DNA of 36,648 bases from Antrodiella citrinella (taxonomy: Eukaryota > Basidiomycota > Agaricomycetes > Polyporales > Steccherinaceae). Positions 14,115-25,319 of this stretch are shown here, in pieces. Position 1 is the first letter of the stretch. The number at the start of each line of letters is the position of its first letter. Position numbers and translations under genes: made by a program. Below the pieces are notes generated by a model. The model worked only from the letters and a program-made list of their open reading frames with translations, did not search any database and was not told the origin of the DNA. Where the stretch lies: assembly GCA_004802725.1 (NCBI GenBank), contig SGPM01000278.1:1-36648 (forward strand), read 5' to 3'.

Positions 14115-15235
14115 CGGTGGTCAACGATGAGGCCACCAGCCACGACCATGACCTCCGGAGCGGTGCGATTGCACTTTCAATCGGTAGGTGCAACCAATCT
14201 TCGACTCCTCGCAGCTTTCTCTGCCATTGACGGCGCCAAGACCCAGCAGTTCGTTGTCATAGCAAAAAAGGCTGTGCGTCACGACGCCGAAACCAGCGAA
14301 CTTGAACAGCTTGCGAAGTTCAGAGACTCCGAAGTCAAATGACGGCTGATAAGTTTGAAATTTTCATTTTCATCTTGTTGAATTTATGCGTGTACTGATG
14401 TCATGTTCTCTCAAGAAATTTTCATCTCTCGCTGCCTCATTCATGGGCTTCCTCTCGTCGTGGTTCCAGCAGTCTATCGTGCATCTGCGCCTCAACCTCC
14501 GAGTCGACCACGCCCTTGTGTTTGCTCCTTCAAGCTAATCCGTCCTCGGTCTTCCTTGACGCCATGTCCGTGTCGTATGATCCGACTCGTATCGTGACCG
14601 GTCTTCTTGTGCCTCTCGCCAGCCGCTTCTCGCTCGTTGTGCCTTCGTTCTGGCTGCTTATGGACTCGAATGGATATTGCTCGACATAATGTACTGCTCG
14701 TACCCTATAGAATTCCATATCTTTCTTGGTGTTTTAGATATGCATACATGATGAGTATGGACGGCAGCAGTGAACGGCATATATCCAGCGACGCCGCAGC
14801 CAAGGCCTGAGGACATACAAGGTGCGGAATCCCTTACATTGTCGCGAATGTCTTACCAAAGCCGGCCACAATGACAGACTGTTACAATACATTACGGACA
14901 TTGTAATGTCTTATAATAATGCTCTAGGTCTCTGTAACCTATTGCCAACCTTGTAACACGTTGCAGAGGTTATATTAGCTTACAAGGGCTTATAAGAGGC
15001 GTGGCACTTTTCCTGATGCTGACATTGAGCAGCGGCATGACGGGATGTGTTCAAACTCCGCTCAAGCGACGCGTTCACAGCGAAATGACCTGGTCGCGTT
15101 CACAGTTCTGGTCTCTGGTTCGCGTTCGTACATTATGCATATGGCCAACACACTCATTCTACTCTAATCTCTCAACTAATACGCTTCTTGGGGGGGCGCA
15201 CCTTATGGCTATCATCTCGCTTGTTCTGACTCGCT
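14115..15235. other. Gene-poor region beside the transposon
   Basis: Short open frames at 14127-14342 and 14375-14690 look protein-like in places but switch frame and carry no domain I can name; they may be relics. AT-richer sequence from about 14830 to 15000 repeats words such as ttacatt, ttgtaa and cttataa. Confidence 0.35.
14949..14987. repeat. Short inverted repeat (8-bp arms)
   Basis: CCTTGTAA (14949-14956) and TTACAAGG (14980-14987) face each other across 23 bases. They lie in an AT-rich patch with further ttgtaa/ttacaa words, so a small hairpin or relic of a terminal repeat is possible. Confidence 0.6.
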
Positions 15236-15520
15236 ATGGCCCATTCTCAGTCTTCTACACGACGAAAACAGAAAAACACTCACAATATAAGAATCCGAAA
15301 TAAGAGAGGAGCCTCTCGACCATTGACACCACCCGAAATCGAAGCGAAGTATGTTTCCGCTTGCGAATGGCTTCGTCAGAACCTGAAGGCTTCGGGCAAG
15401 CCCTACTATGTGGCTGCTATCAAGGAATTTCCTGAACTCGACGTTCATACACTGCGGCGCCGATTTCTCAAGTTGCATCAGTCTCCGCGCAACAGCTCGA
15501 GCACAGAATTTGAGTCTTGA
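15236..15520 (+). CDS. Small putative helix-turn-helix protein
   Basis: A single-exon 94-residue frame. The N-terminus is basic (TRRKQKNTHNIRIRNKRG). It is followed by PLTPPEIEAKYVSACEWL, KPYYVAAIKEFPELDVHTL and RRRFLKLHQ. The helix, turn, helix spacing with a closing RRRF recalls Psq/CENP-B-type DNA-binding domains at the N-terminus of pogo-like transposases and related fungal proteins. No DDE domain follows in any frame, so this is either a free-standing DNA-binding protein or the remnant of such an element. It is similar in outline only; I could not verify key residues. Confidence 0.45.
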   Translation: MAHSQSSTRRKQKNTHNIRIRNKRGASRPLTPPEIEAKYVSACEWLRQNLKASGKPYYVAAIKEFPELDVHTLRRRFLKLHQSPRNSSSTEFES

Positions 15521-15540
15521 GACGCAGTGCAAAAGCGCTG

Positions 15541-15844
15541 AAAATCTTGCAACTCTACCACAGTGTCTTTTTGACGCATAGGAAACATGCCGAGGATGGC
15601 CGAGGGGTTGCCGCGCTGAGTATGAACATGCCGCTGTGACTGATCTGTGACGGAAATTGCAACTCTACGTGTTTTTTGACGTCCTCTACCGGAATCCCTC
15701 CGTATTTCCTCTCCCCTCCAAGTGAGCTTTCATAAGGTCATAANTTTGTGAAGACGAAGCTCCTCTATCGATTGGTGCAAAAATCAAGACCTCAAAGGGC
15801 ATGGTTTCATTTTGGTAGGCTATGTACTCAAAATCTTGCAACTC
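15541..15844 (+). repeat. Dispersed short direct repeats around ttgcaactc
   Basis: The word aaaatcttgcaactc occurs at 15541-15555 and 15830-15844. A related copy (attgcaactctac) lies near 15656. The first two occurrences in order (15541 and 15656) are both followed, 10-20 bases on, by tttttgacg. Confidence 0.65.
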
Positions 15845-16146
15845 CCGCTATCTGATAGTAGTGGACTGAGGCAGAGGTACAGCTGAACAAGGCTCTCGAT
15901 TGTTGGAAATCGGCCCGTGGCCCAGTTGACATGGCAGTGACCGTTGCACGCTTACAATCGTTTCTACATGGATCGTCTACGTCTCGTTTGATAGAAATAG
16001 AAGCTCAGCGCTCGACACTACATTTAGTAAAAGTAAATCATCTACAGTATGCATGCAGGTGTGAATATTGAGAACGTCGATCGCGATCGGGACATCTTCG
16101 GCCGAATATTCCGTCGACGCCGACGTCCTCGTCCTTGACGTTGAAC

Positions 16147-16185
16147 GTTGAACGTTTGACGGACTCATGATCATGAACGTTCAAC
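16147..16185. repeat. Perfect 10-bp inverted repeat
   Basis: GTTGAACGTT (16147-16156) and AACGTTCAAC (16176-16185) are exact reverse complements separated by 19 bases. An extra gttgaacg copy starts at 16140, giving three half-sites; this could be a palindromic protein-binding site. Confidence 0.65.
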
Positions 16186-17288
16186 TGTGTCCTTCAACTA
16201 CTCTGGGCCTCTTACAGTATTCTCAATACATCTCTATCGGCTCCTGGTTCCAACGATATACAGCTTGAACTGTGCCCATACGTTCGGCACCTGGCAGTGC
16301 TGGCACCCGTCAAAGTGAATCTTGCTCACTATGTCTTCGCAGGATCCCGGAGGAATAAACGTCGAAGAACGGGTGTGCGGGCGATGTAATGCGGTACGAG
16401 ATAACATATCGGTTGTACGCAGGATCGTATTTGCACTCTGCGGAAGTCCTCCCTCGCTCTCGTAATTCTAATCCTACACTTCAGGGGCCTACACTCTTCT
16501 CAGGTTCCATATCTGCTGCATTGTTAGTACGGTAAACGCAGAATATCTTTCTGCAGGAATGTCTACTCACAGGTCGTAATCAACTACGTATCACGACTTA
16601 TCCTTGTGTTCCCTTTCTAGATGACTTGCTGATGTTCAATGCGACGTTCGAACGCGCTATGGTATTCTAGATCTCCTTCGATACAGGTCCGTCCCTGTCT
16701 GCTCTTTTGATCGATTCTTCTGATCTCGATACCCTTTTTGTAGACACACTCGACAATTGCCTTTGTTTTTGAAATGTTCATGAAAGCGTACTTTGCAACC
16801 GGAGAAATACTAAGCGAAAAACAATACGAAGTGTGTTATCGCGTGGCGTTACTACAAGGTGGCATTATCTATGATTACCGGAGTGTACGATAAACTTGAC
16901 TCCGACGCAAGCCCTAGATTCGTTCTCCCTGGTTCAGATCTATTGCGAGGAGTCTTCCGCGAAAGATTCGGGTTCGGACGTTTTGTTCAGGTTTGTAAGA
17001 GAGGGAGACAGGTATGTCTGCAACACTCGCTATTATGGCGTGCATGACCAACATTCACTAGTGCTTACAGTGAATTGTTAGACTGGTCCACAGAGTGATA
17101 TCCGCTCAATTGTAATTTTATGTCAACTGGTCAAGACGTTTTGTTGCTCGAGGAGACCGATGGTCCGAGTCTCGACTCAGCTCGGCACGTGCCTCGACTC
17201 GGATGGTCCGTTTGTACGCCGTCCCGTTATGCCACTGGCCACTGGCCACTGCACTATGACTGCCCTTGTTGNTTCCACTTGGACCACC

Positions 17289-18467
17289 ATGTCTCGAATG
17301 TTCACCTTCCGATTTCGCNTACCTCTACCTACCACGCATTTTCCTGCCGTGATACAACTCGACGGTTACCCGGTCTGCCAGCTCCGACCGGGACATGANT
17401 ACCCATTCCATCTGCCGCCTCAAATAATCAACGTTGTCGATATCTTACACAGCAGCGAACGGACGGTCGTGTATCTAGGTCTATGTGAAGACCATACCGA
17501 GCTCGCGTTGAAGTTCACTGATATCAAGACCATGTCTGCCGAAGCTGGGGTATACGACACCTTCGAAGGCCTTCAAGGATCTGTGCTACCTAAGCTGTAT
17601 GGCGTCCTTGTCGGCAAGGACGGGGATGGCAAGAAAATACCGTGTATGGTCTAGAGCGATTTGGAAACCGACTCGAAGGCCGCTTCAGTGATCTGCAGAA
17701 GACGGAGAAGTAAGTGCCAGTGTGTTGTACGAACTTGAATCCGGTCTGACTCGCCCTGTTGCAGAGCGAAGATCCTGAACAAGCTCGCAGAAGCTCATCG
17801 TGCTGGTTTAGTGCATCGAGACCTCGCCGAGCGTAATGTTGTCGTCCAGGGCGAAGACTACCGCTTCATAGACTGGGCCCGTGACAAGCGACATATGTCC
17901 TCTTGCCTTTGGACTTATGACTTCACAGCTCACACCGAGGACGACGACGTAGATCCCACAGACCCCGCTGTGCAATGCTTTCCTCTGAAGTCCTGGGCAG
18001 AATATATGCAATTCTGGGATCACGGTAAGTGACATTTCTTTTTATTCAGTATAACATAGCTGACGACATCGACGAGCACAGGCGAGCTTCTTTTGTCACA
18101 CGTGATTGTAGTGCCAAAGAGTGACAAGCTCCCGCCACAGCATATTGTGGACCATTTGGGCGCTCCCATTGGCACCAGCGTGAACGGTGACTACTACGTG
18201 GAGGATAGACAACAAATTGGTTCCAAATACCTCGCCATCGTCTGGGAGCAGATGTCGAAGCACGGTATGTCCCTGAAGGACGTTCAAAGACGGCGGATGT
18301 ANTTCACGTATCTGGCCCATAAGGAGTGGCACGAAGAGCGGTATGTGTTGCGATTCGCGTAGTTCTGCGCTCTGTATGNTGACCACTATTATCGAACCAG
18401 AAACGAGGTCTTTGNGCCTTTGCCCAGCATGAACTTCACGGGCNACAAACCAGACTGGACAACCTGA
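17289..18467 (+). pseudogene. Protein-kinase-like protein, paralogue 1 (one-base frameshift)
   Basis: Exons 17289-17709, 17765-18024, 18082-18340 and 18401-18467. Total coding length is 1007 bases, one short of 336 codons. The break is near 17650, where the paralogues read CLVMERFGT or CLVLERFGT but this copy reads CMV then a stop; one inserted base would restore the family frame. Features: VVYLGLCEDHTELALKFTD (the putative ATP-site lysine in ALKF), EAGVYD (possible helix-C glutamate), VHRDLAERNVVV (catalytic loop, the only copy with HRD), YRFIDWA (DFG position), then a C-terminal region with KSWAEYMQFWDHG, PKSDKLPPQ and KEWHEER. This is a protein-kinase-like fold outside the classic families; its substrate is unknown. 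Seven ambiguous bases in the gene mean the frameshift may be a sequencing error. Introns are at the same positions as in paralogues 2 and 3. Confidence 0.75.
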
Positions 18468-18984
18468 GAATTTGAAGCCTCGTTCGGATCGGACAACTCA
18501 GCACGACCACATTCGCNTAGGATATCGTAGAAAAAGATTACAGCTGTTTACCAAACGATAGACCGCCCCGAAAANATGATACACAGCAAAAAGAACTCCG
18601 CTGTCGTCCGGAGCTGATCCGAGCAGTTTTTAGTCTGTTTTCGCCACCAAGCTTGCTGGTGCNGCACTNTCCNGGCNGNCNGNNTCGNANGAACCNACAG
18701 NTTNGNATGNNCCTNAGTTTGTGNANTCCNNNTTNGANNNNNNNNNNNNNNNNNNNNNNNNNNNNNNNNNNNNNNNNNNNNNNNNNNNNNNNNNNNNNNN
18801 NNNNNNNGNNNNGNANNNGAGCGCTAACCCACATTGTGGTTTGCCGAGAACAACAACATCGACTCCGATAATAGNCCGACACAACAGGTGCTCGCCACAA
18901 CATGTTGAAAACGCGGGCCGCTGTGGCCACTCTCTTTCTCTCTCTCAACTGACTCCTTCTTCGCCATCGTCTTCATCTCTTATC
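18468..18984. other. Intergenic region with unresolved sequence block
   Basis: Bases 18663-18818 are mostly N, with scattered Ns around them. The first 70 bases after the preceding stop are still recognisably similar to the flank of the copy at the right window end. The rest should hold the promoter of the second kinase-like gene, but cannot be read. Confidence 0.8.
18663..18818. other. Unresolved block of ambiguous bases
   Basis: A run dominated by N with a few called bases at the edges. It falls between two tandem kinase-like paralogues, where near-identical repeats would confuse assembly, so the true length of this interval is unknown. Confidence 0.95.
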
Positions 18985-20197
18985 ATGTCGTCGACAGGNT
19001 TCACCGGCTTCACNCTGCAATTTCGTGANNTCCCCGCTGTTCGTCACGTAGCTCGACGACTACACAACTTCCCAGACTGTGACATGGGACCGGGACGNAA
19101 ATACAAGTTTCACCTACATCGTCAGCGTATTCGAATATCCGAAATTCTATACTCTGGCAAACGAACGACAGTCTACCTCGGTCGCTGCACAAACGGGACG
19201 GAGGTCGTACTCAAATTCACCGATCCCGAAGATATTCTNGCGGAGGCAGGGGCGTACGATGTAATGGCAGANATCCAGGGCACCGCCGTACCTTATATAT
19301 ACGGCGTGCTGCATGGGAAGGACAGGAAGGGTGGGAAAATGTCGTGTCTGGTGATGGAGCGCTTTGGAACACCTCTGGAGCGCGAGTTTCGTACTTTGAC
19401 GAAGCAAGACAAGTATGCACGTTTTTGAGGCCATTTTTTCTTACCTTTCTCACCAATGTTATCTAGAGCGAAGATCCTTGATAAACTGGTCGCTATTCAT
19501 CACACTGGCCTGCACCATATGGACTTTGCTGAGCGTAATGTCCTTGTCGAAGGCGATGACTACCGCATCGTAGACTTCGAGAGCGCAGAGGAGCACGAAC
19601 CTTTATGCAGCTGGACGTACAAATTCATCGATCATGTTGACGATGACGACGTGAATGATCAAGATCCATGTGTCGATTGCTACGCCGTGAAGTCATGGGC
19701 AGAACAAATGGAGTTCTGGGATCACGGTGAGCTCGACATTCCGGCTTGTATGCTGTTTCCTTCACTCATGTGCTCGAAATACAGGCAGACTTCTTCTCTG
19801 CAATGCGATTTTTGCTCCAAAGAGCGACAAACTCCCTTCGCAGTCCGTGGTCGACGCCATGGAGACATTTATTGGCCTCAACATGAAGACCGTCTACTAT
19901 CCCGAAGAAACCAAGAAGATTACCGTGCGGTATTTCGAGGAGGTTCAACGGCGACTGAAGAGTGGTCAACCACTTGAAGAGCTTCAAGAGCAGCGAGATT
20001 GGATCACGTATCTTGTCCACAAGCAGTGGCACGAAGAGCGGTATGTGATATACACAATGCTTGACCGTTCCCTCTCGTACTTACGGACTTACTTCCTTAG
20101 AAATGAAGAATTCAAACCGATTCCTAGTATGGACTTCGGAAAGCGTAGACCGATACCTAAAACACCCGTCTCCTCGGGATCGGAAGACTCCCTATGA
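18985..20197 (+). CDS. Protein-kinase-like protein, paralogue 2
   Basis: Exons 18985-19412, 19467-19726, 19785-20040 and 20101-20197; 1041 bases, 346 residues, phase consistent. ATG 18985 was chosen because paralogues 1 and 3 begin with comparable MS..FT.RF sequences. Motifs: TTVYLGRCTNGTEVVLKFTD (lysine in VLKF), AEAGAYD, SCLVMERFGTPLE, HHMDFAERNVLVEGDDYR (catalytic-loop Arg replaced by Met, Asp kept), IVDFES at the DFG position, SWAEQMEFWDHG, APKSDKLPSQ, VHKQWHEER and a serine-rich tail. With the catalytic Asp, the metal Asp and the lysine present, phosphotransfer is conceivable, but the missing HRD arginine argues against activation-loop control. Several ambiguous bases affect single residues in exon 1. 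Exon 2 is 260 bases in all three complete copies. Confidence 0.8.
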
Positions 20198-20554
20198 CCG
20201 TACATGACTACCACATAGTTTATCCTGTACTATATCTCATCCTGTATTGACTTTGCATCTCGCGCATCACGTATATCCACCAGATGAGCTGGACACAGGC
20301 TCTCTTGTTATCCATCTTGTATTTCCCCTAAGAAGAATGATCGCTACAGCGTCGAATAGTGATGGTATCTAAATGTACATGAACGAGAGCTCACACGGAG
20401 CTCCCACGGGGCTGACTTGGTCGCGGCGCGCTTCGTCAGCCGCGTCAGCCAGTCGTCTTGTTACTCTCGACTTTGGCAAGAGATCGGAAACACCATCAAG
20501 ATGAGCGAACACTTGAATGTACACAACACATGTAGGATAAGAAGCAAGAAGATA
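20198..20554. other. Convergent 3' spacer, no gene seen
   Basis: Lies between the stop of kinase-like paralogue 2 (plus strand) and the stop of the unknown minus-strand gene. It probably holds both 3' UTRs; no repeat or RNA gene was recognised. Confidence 0.5.
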
Positions 20555-21512
20555 TCAACCAGCCTCGTTGATGATGAACATGGGAATGTTCTCCTCCATG
20601 ATCTTGGCAGCCTTGTTCGATTCCTCGTCCGGCACTGCAAATCCTGTGATCCACCATGAACCCTCCTGGTCTTTCGCGACGTGGTACCAGGGGAGGTACA
20701 TGCTGAACTTGATCTCCAAAGCTGGAACACCCTTCCCTGGTTTCTCCCGCTGCACCGTCACCTCGTACCACCATTGATGATCCGGAGCCTCCAGGTCGCT
20801 GAATATCTTCTTCAACGCCTCTGCTTCGTCCGTCTCCGCAGCTTTCTCAGCCTCCTCGTCGATATCCACTCGCCACCACCCAAGATGATCTGTGAGGTCA
20901 CTAGCGCGTTCCGTTGCCTCGTCTGTAGGAAGCCCATCAACCGCAGACGCAATGGCGAGCATGGTCGGCTTCAGTACCAACCAACAGGTGTCGTCCTGGA
21001 TACCGCTGACCATGTTGGAGATCATGTCAGAGCAGGTGAACATGGTGTGTGGACCGTCCCCCGGTAACCGGTAGATCCTTGGCTGTCGATATTTTGCATC
21101 GTAACTGCCGTCATTCACGAACTCGCCAAGTGTGTAGTCTTTGATGAAGTCCTCCTCTTCGGGAATGGCGGTACTACTCTCCGCATTTGGGTCCTCGTGT
21201 GAGTCGTCGGACTCGACGTCGGACGCCTCCTCAGGTTTAGGCCCGGGTTTGATAGGGGCTCTCGTCTCTGCCTTCAGTGTTGGCAGTGTAGGGAGCGGAG
21301 GAACCTCGACCTTGGCTTTTTTGAGGTCGTCAGGAGACGGTGCGGAGACGGTGAGACCGCGTTTTCGTGAGCGTACAGCTGGTACAGCCAGGCCTGAGCC
21401 AAACGCGAAAAAAAAACACGATGGTCAGGATGTGAAACGAAGCGGCGCACACATGAGTGCATGAGTACTCACTATTGAATCCTGCGCCGGAAGATTTGTT
21501 CTCCGTTGTCAT
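20555..21512 (-). CDS. Conserved-looking protein of unknown function
   Basis: Two exons read on the minus strand, 21512-21473 and 21393-20555, give 292 residues starting MTTENKSSGAGFN. The first 110 residues or so are disordered: basic (VRSRKRG), proline-rich (VPPLPTLPTL, PIKPGPKPEE) and acidic (EASDVESDDSHEDPNAES). A compact, tryptophan-rich region follows: YRQPRIYRLPGDGPHTMFTC, DDTCWLVLKPTMLAIASAV, DHLGWWRVDID, DHQWWYEVTVQ, YLPWYHVAKDQEGSWWITGF, then PMFIINEAG at the end. I do not recognise the family. There is no signal peptide or membrane segment, so it is probably cytosolic or nuclear. The intron (gtgagt...ctcag, 79 bases) was placed because the upstream frame stays open and protein-like to its acceptor. 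A start at 21118 would discard this continuous coding stretch. Confidence 0.75.
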
Positions 21513-21898
21513 CTTGGAAGTGCAGAATGGGAGAAGTGAGAGAGGAGAAGGTGAGACGTGGCATCCCGTGGTTATAAGTGGTCGAGTGAGGTTTCAGCGA
21601 TGGCGCCCATATTCGACCTTAGCATAAGCGATCGGCTAAAGGCCTAAAACGGCTCCCGCCCTCCGCCTTCCCGCCGCCGAAGTGCATTTTGGATCAAGAG
21701 TTCTTGCACGCAACGAAGAGACAGGAACAATGTTGTTATGGATTACGCCTGTAAGATAGAAATGAAACACTAATAACGATAATACAGTCAAAATACAAGA
21801 ACAGAGCCAGTCACTGACAACGTCCAGATGATGGTATAGACGACCTCCAGACTCCCAACCACCATGCCAAAACAAATACAATCTAGACGTGAAGTAGA
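21513..21898. other. Spacer between the unknown gene and histone H3
   Basis: Both flanking genes are on the minus strand, so this holds the promoter of the unknown gene and the 3' UTR of H3. No stem-loop of the animal histone type stands out by eye, as expected for polyadenylated fungal histone messages. Confidence 0.45.
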
Positions 21899-23350
<1,452 letters not shown>

Positions 23351-23925
23351 AAGCGGTCGTCTTTGGCTCTGTGATCTTTACTATTAGTCTCGGGGGCTTG
23401 TCGGTGTATTCTTATTTACTTGTAACTGTAGGCGCATAATCCGATCCTTCAATTCTCTCCACGTTGCTATGCGTGATAATCCTCCGAGTGCGAGGATGCG
23501 GTATCCTAAGGGGAATCAGATGTGTTGTCAATGTCTATTCGCCCTGGCCGCTTAGACTTGTGCCAGGTCGACTGCTGTCCGCTGACACGCGCTCCGTCGT
23601 CGCAGCCACTCTCAGATTTCTCTTGGGTGCGGTCAATATGAACGCCGAGCACGATGAGAAAAATCTCTTTATTTCCGGCTGCCTCATTTCCCTGGTTGGT
23701 GCAGTTTCAATGGGCGCACGGGCAAAGTCAACGGTGATTCTTCTGCGTTTTCCATTCCCTGCCACTTCATTTCCCTCATGCCGATTTACATACTAGCCTT
23801 GCCTTGGGAACAACATTTCGTCACCAATATCCCGCGATTGTTCCGCCAGAGTTTCGGTATCCGATCGCCTCTAGATTCTCCCTGATTCCCTCTACTCACT
23901 CTCTCCCAATTTTCCAGGACATTGA
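23351..23925. other. Spacer between H4 and the F-box gene
   Basis: Contains the H4 3' UTR and the upstream region of the next gene. An open frame at about 23464-23796 on the plus strand has no recognisable motif and a conflicting minus-strand frame, so it was not called. Confidence 0.4.
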
Positions 23926-25319
23926 ATGAGTCGTCTCATAACTCGTCGTGCAGGGACTCTTGTTGCCCTTCTTCCATCATCTTCACACCATATCTTCACC
24001 AAATACTCTGCAGCTGCGAGTTCGACTTTTCGTCGTACGATGACGAACCAGCTACCAAACGAAACGCTTACGACGATATTTGACAATCTTCAGCCAAGTG
24101 TTCTCGTTGACGTTCTCCGCGTCTCACATAGGTTCCGTGTGGTGGCGGAACGAATACTCTACAGCAGCATCTCTATATTTGAGATCATCCCACATACATC
24201 TCCACTTCCCCATTACACCCTATGCTGTTGTCAGACTCTTCTGCGACGGCCACACCTCCAAGAGGTCGTAAAGAAGATCACCATCCGATGGCAAACCGAT
24301 TCAGGCCCAAGAGAACACTACATGCCCTATATCGAACCTGTTCTGAGGACGCTGAACAGCGCGTTGCGGCACCTCTACCACCTCGAATCCCTCGATCTCG
24401 CACTTGGATTATCAGGCGGCACCATATCTTCAAGGGGCATCTTAAATGAATGTCAATTCCCATCCCTTCGCTTGTTTGCTCTGAGCGGAGTCGGGAGAGG
24501 GTCATTATCCCAGAAGTCCCACCCGGACGTACCTACCCCTCCGATAGAGTGGTTCTTAAACACCACCCCCACCATTCAGCACCTCCGCCTCGCCGACTGC
24601 TATGAGATCCTCAGCTTGCATCCCTCCGACCTGCCCTTCCTCGCTACCTTCCGCGGGTCCGCGCCCACCGCAGCCTCCGTCCTCCCAGGGCGCCCCGTCC
24701 AATTGCTCAGCCTCGTCGGGCATGAGTTCGTCACGGAGCGCGACCTCGCGCGCATCGCATGCTCTAGCGCAAAGATTAGATGGCTAGACTTGAGCTCGAT
24801 GTCGGTGACGCCGATCCTGCTGCGGGATATATCGCGGCATTTGTTCGGTGTAGAGTGCCTCAAGCTGAAACTTGCGCTGCGCCATACGCTGCACCACGCT
24901 TTGTCCGGTATCGTGAGTACCGCTGCAACTCTCTCCAACTCTTCTTCTTTACTGATCTATCGTCTCCTTCTCTTTTCTGTGTACCCTTCTATGTCCGGCT
25001 CCGATGACAACGACGAATCGTACCCACGTTGACCACTCTGCCCCGAAATTTCTCAAACTGCGTCTTTCAGAGCATGCTCGCAGGCCTCACAAACGTCCTC
25101 GGTGCGTTCCCGGATCTTCACCAACTCGACCTTTCGCCGACGAACATCGACCACATCGGGGAAGGCAATGCCTCGGAAGAGGCCCAATTGTGCACCACTT
25201 GGACCCGCGGGTGCCCCTCATTACGGCACATTGTCTTCCCGTCGAAAGTGGAATGGGTGTTGGCACCGAGTGCGGTATGGGTTCCTCTGCGAGCGGCGTC
25301 TCCACCGCCGAGTAGATGA
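23926..25319 (+). CDS. F-box protein
   Basis: Probable substrate-recognition subunit of an SCF ubiquitin ligase. Exons 23926-24912 and 25071-25319 join in phase 0 to 411 residues. The F-box is near residues 41-80: NQLPNETLTTIFDNLQPS, then VLRVSHRFRVVAERILYSSI, with the conserved LP..L..IF core and the R..R..AE..LY pattern common in Agaricomycete F-box proteins. The rest has leucine-rich-repeat-like stretches (HLYHLESLDLALGL, QHLRLADCYEIL, KIRWLDLSSM, DLHQLDLSPTNID) that may form the substrate surface. The first ATG adds 38 residues before an alternative start at 24040 that begins right at the F-box; the later one may be the real start. The 158-base intron is long for this window, so its acceptor is less certain, but leucine-rich pattern and frame continue on both sides. 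The target cannot be inferred. Confidence 0.85.

Larger units (their letters stand above)
15521..17288. other. 1.8-kb gene-poor region
   Basis: No gene supported. Open frames near 16860-17080 are short and without motifs. The region holds the short repeats listed separately, a 7-bp tandem triplet (gccactg three times, 17231-17251) and, just upstream of the first kinase-like gene, a perfect palindrome ggcacgtgcc (17184-17193) containing an E-box CACGTG. One ambiguous base lies at 15744. Confidence 0.4.

Noticed and set aside
14375..14690. Protein-like stretches such as SYDPTRIVTGLLVPLASR
   Set aside because: They switch frames, lack a clear start and show no recognisable family; noted as possible relic only.
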